Shown: positions 6,336-7,384 of the stretch, piece by piece
How positions within the stretch are numbered: position 1 is the first letter of the stretch
How the letters are laid out: each line of letters opens with the position of its first letter
From: Actinomycetes bacterium
GTDB lineage: Bacteria; Actinomycetota; Actinomycetes; Actinomycetales; Cellulomonadaceae
DNA: 7,384 bases
Assembly (NCBI GenBank): GCA_023390875.1
Contig: JAEWCA010000218.1
Location: forward strand, 1-7,384
Reading direction: 5' to 3'
Position numbers and translations under genes: made by a program
Notes under the pieces: generated by a model
Told to the model about the DNA's origin: nothing
Seen by the model: the letters and a program-made list of their open reading frames with translations, nothing else
Database searches by the model: none

Positions 6336-7280
6336 ATGACCGCCCGTCTCACACCCACCCGCCTGGCCCTCCCCGCGCTCGCCACCGTCGGCGTGCTCCT
6401 GCTCGCCGCGTGCTCCTCGGGCGGCGGCGACGGCTCCGGCACGACCGCCCGGCAGGGCGGCGACGGGTCCGCGCAGCAGGCGCCCCAGATGACCGGCCGG
6501 CAGGGCGGCGGCGGCACGTCGGGCGAGATCGTCGCGATCGACGGGACCGTCATGCAGCTGCGCAGCTCGAACTCGCAGACGTCGGTGACCTGGACGGACG
6601 CCACCACGGTCACGCGCACCGTCGCGGGCTCGCTCGCGGACGTCACCGTCGGGTCGTGCGTCGCGACGACGACCGCGTCGACGGACGACGCCACGCAGGC
6701 GGACGACAGCACGCCTGCGACCACGGTCCGCATCACGGCCGCGTCCGACGACGGCACGTGCGGACCGGGCGGTGGCCAGCGCCCCGACTTCTCCGGCGAG
6801 GGCGGCCGGCAGGGCGACGGACCCCGGGGCACCCGCCCGACCGACCTCCCGGACGGCGCGCCCACCGACCTCCCGTCAGGCGCTCCCGGCTTCACCGGCG
6901 GGTTCGGCGGCTTCACGTCCGGCAAGGTCACCGCGGTCGACGCCTCCACGATCACCGTCGAGCAGACGCGGCCGCAGATGCCGCCGCAGGACGGCGACAC
7001 GTCGTCCGACGACGCCACGACCAGCACGGTCACCGTCACGGTCGACGGCTCCACGACGTACACGAAGGACGCCGCCGCCGACACGTCCGCGATCGCCGTC
7101 GGCCTGTGCGCCGTGGCCCGCGGCGACGCCGACGACAGCGGCAAGGTCACCGCGACCGCGCTCACGCTGTCCGACAAGGGCGCCGACGGCTGCACGAGCG
7201 GCTTCATGGTGCGCGGCACCCGACCGGGCGGCACCGGCGACGCCGGCACCGACCAGACCCAGGGCGGCACGAATGCCTGA
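6336..7280 (+). CDS. Lipoprotein with two cysteine-paired DUF5666-like repeats
   Basis: This 314-residue protein has a short lipoprotein signal peptide with lipobox LAAC, so C26 should be lipidated and the protein held on the outer face of the membrane. A Gly/Gln-rich linker (about 27-60) leads to two related beta-rich repeats, about 63-142 and 196-286. Each begins G-x-V-x-A-(I/V)-D and has a T/V-rich strand region, a VGxC motif (C108; C258) and a closing Cys (C142; C286). This is the pattern of DUF5666, a small barrel-like domain of unknown function. A Pro/Gly-rich linker with two PTDLP copies joins the repeats. The gene follows the permease by 35 nt and overlaps the next gene by 8 nt. A role as an accessory, substrate-binding or sensing partner of the MacAB-like pump is inference from position only. 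The lipoprotein call is strong, the domain family is a recognition from memory, and the function is unknown. Confidence 0.85.
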   Translation: MTARLTPTRLALPALATVGVLLLAACSSGGGDGSGTTARQGGDGSAQQAPQMTGRQGGGGTSGEIVAIDGTVMQLRSSNSQTSVTWTDATTVTRTVAGSLADVTVGSCVATTTASTDDATQADDSTPATTVRITAASDDGTCGPGGGQRPDFSGEGGRQGDGPRGTRPTDLPDGAPTDLPSGAPGFTGGFGGFTSGKVTAVDASTITVEQTRPQMPPQDGDTSSDDATTSTVTVTVDGSTTYTKDAAADTSAIAVGLCAVARGDADDSGKVTATALTLSDKGADGCTSGFMVRGTRPGGTGDAGTDQTQGGTNA

Positions 7281-7384
7281 CGGAGCCACGCACGCCTCGC
7301 CCCGGCCGTCGCTCTCGGCCCGCCGCCGCGCGCGCCGCCGCCGCGTCGTCGTGCTCACCGTGGCCGGTGCGGTCGTCCTCCTCG
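7273..7384 (+). CDS. Start of an unidentified membrane-anchored protein, cut by window edge
   Basis: An ATG at 7273 overlaps the lipoprotein stop by 8 nt (ATGCCTGA), the same geometry as the adaptor/ATPase junction, and follows AGGGCGG (7261-7267) by 5 nt. The 37 visible codons give a polar start, an Arg-rich stretch (about 18-24) and the beginning of a hydrophobic segment (VVVLTVAGAVVLL). This is a positive-inside membrane anchor or signal anchor. The start is supported by coupling and by the charge pattern. The protein could be a second adaptor, a peptidoglycan-binding protein or a sensor kinase; too little is present to choose. Confidence 0.65.
   Translation, partial: MPDGATHASPRPSLSARRRARRRRVVVLTVAGAVVLL

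Noticed and set aside
5999..7270. 423-codon minus-strand frame opposite the lipoprotein
   Set aside because: It is a Pro/Ser/Val-rich shadow; the plus strand has a lipobox, a good ribosome site and duplicated domains.

Overview
The window is very GC-rich with strong third-position G/C bias. It carries a multimodular secreted beta-mannanase whose module order closely matches Man26A of Cellulomonas fimi, so a Cellulomonas or a close relative in the Actinomycetota (cellulolytic Micrococcales) is the likely source. This assignment comes from recalled family knowledge; no database was searched.

Left part, minus strand (1-2933): one long gene for a GH26 endo-mannanase. It runs off the left edge, so its C-terminus is missing. 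Module order is signal peptide, GH26 catalytic domain, an Ig-like linker domain, a CBM23-type mannan-binding module, three S-layer-homology repeats, and the start of a further beta-rich module. It would act outside the cell, probably tethered to the cell wall.

Middle (2934-3159): a 226-bp divergent intergenic region with the only AT-rich island in the window. It holds an 11-bp perfect inverted repeat (2982-2992 and 3010-3020) around a 17-nt AT-rich spacer with a possible -10 element for the mannanase, a smaller overlapping inverted repeat (3019-3037), and a tight 8-bp stem with a 3-nt loop (3059-3077) on the side of the rightward operon.

Right part, plus strand (3160-7384): a tightly packed operon of five genes. 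These are a MacA/HlyD-type membrane fusion protein, a MacB/LolD-type ABC ATPase, a MacB/FtsX-type permease, a lipoprotein with two DUF5666-like repeats that each carry a cysteine pair, and the first 112 bases of a further gene with an N-terminal membrane segment. Start codons overlap the previous stop by 8, 4 and 8 nt at three of the four junctions; the lipoprotein instead has its own strong ribosome-binding site after a 35-nt gap. The first three products should form a split Gram-positive MacAB-like efflux or export machine driven by ATP. Its substrate cannot be read from the sequence. The lipoprotein would sit on the outer face of the same membrane and may be an accessory part or sensor. No RNA gene, CRISPR array, insertion sequence or transcription regulator gene was seen.
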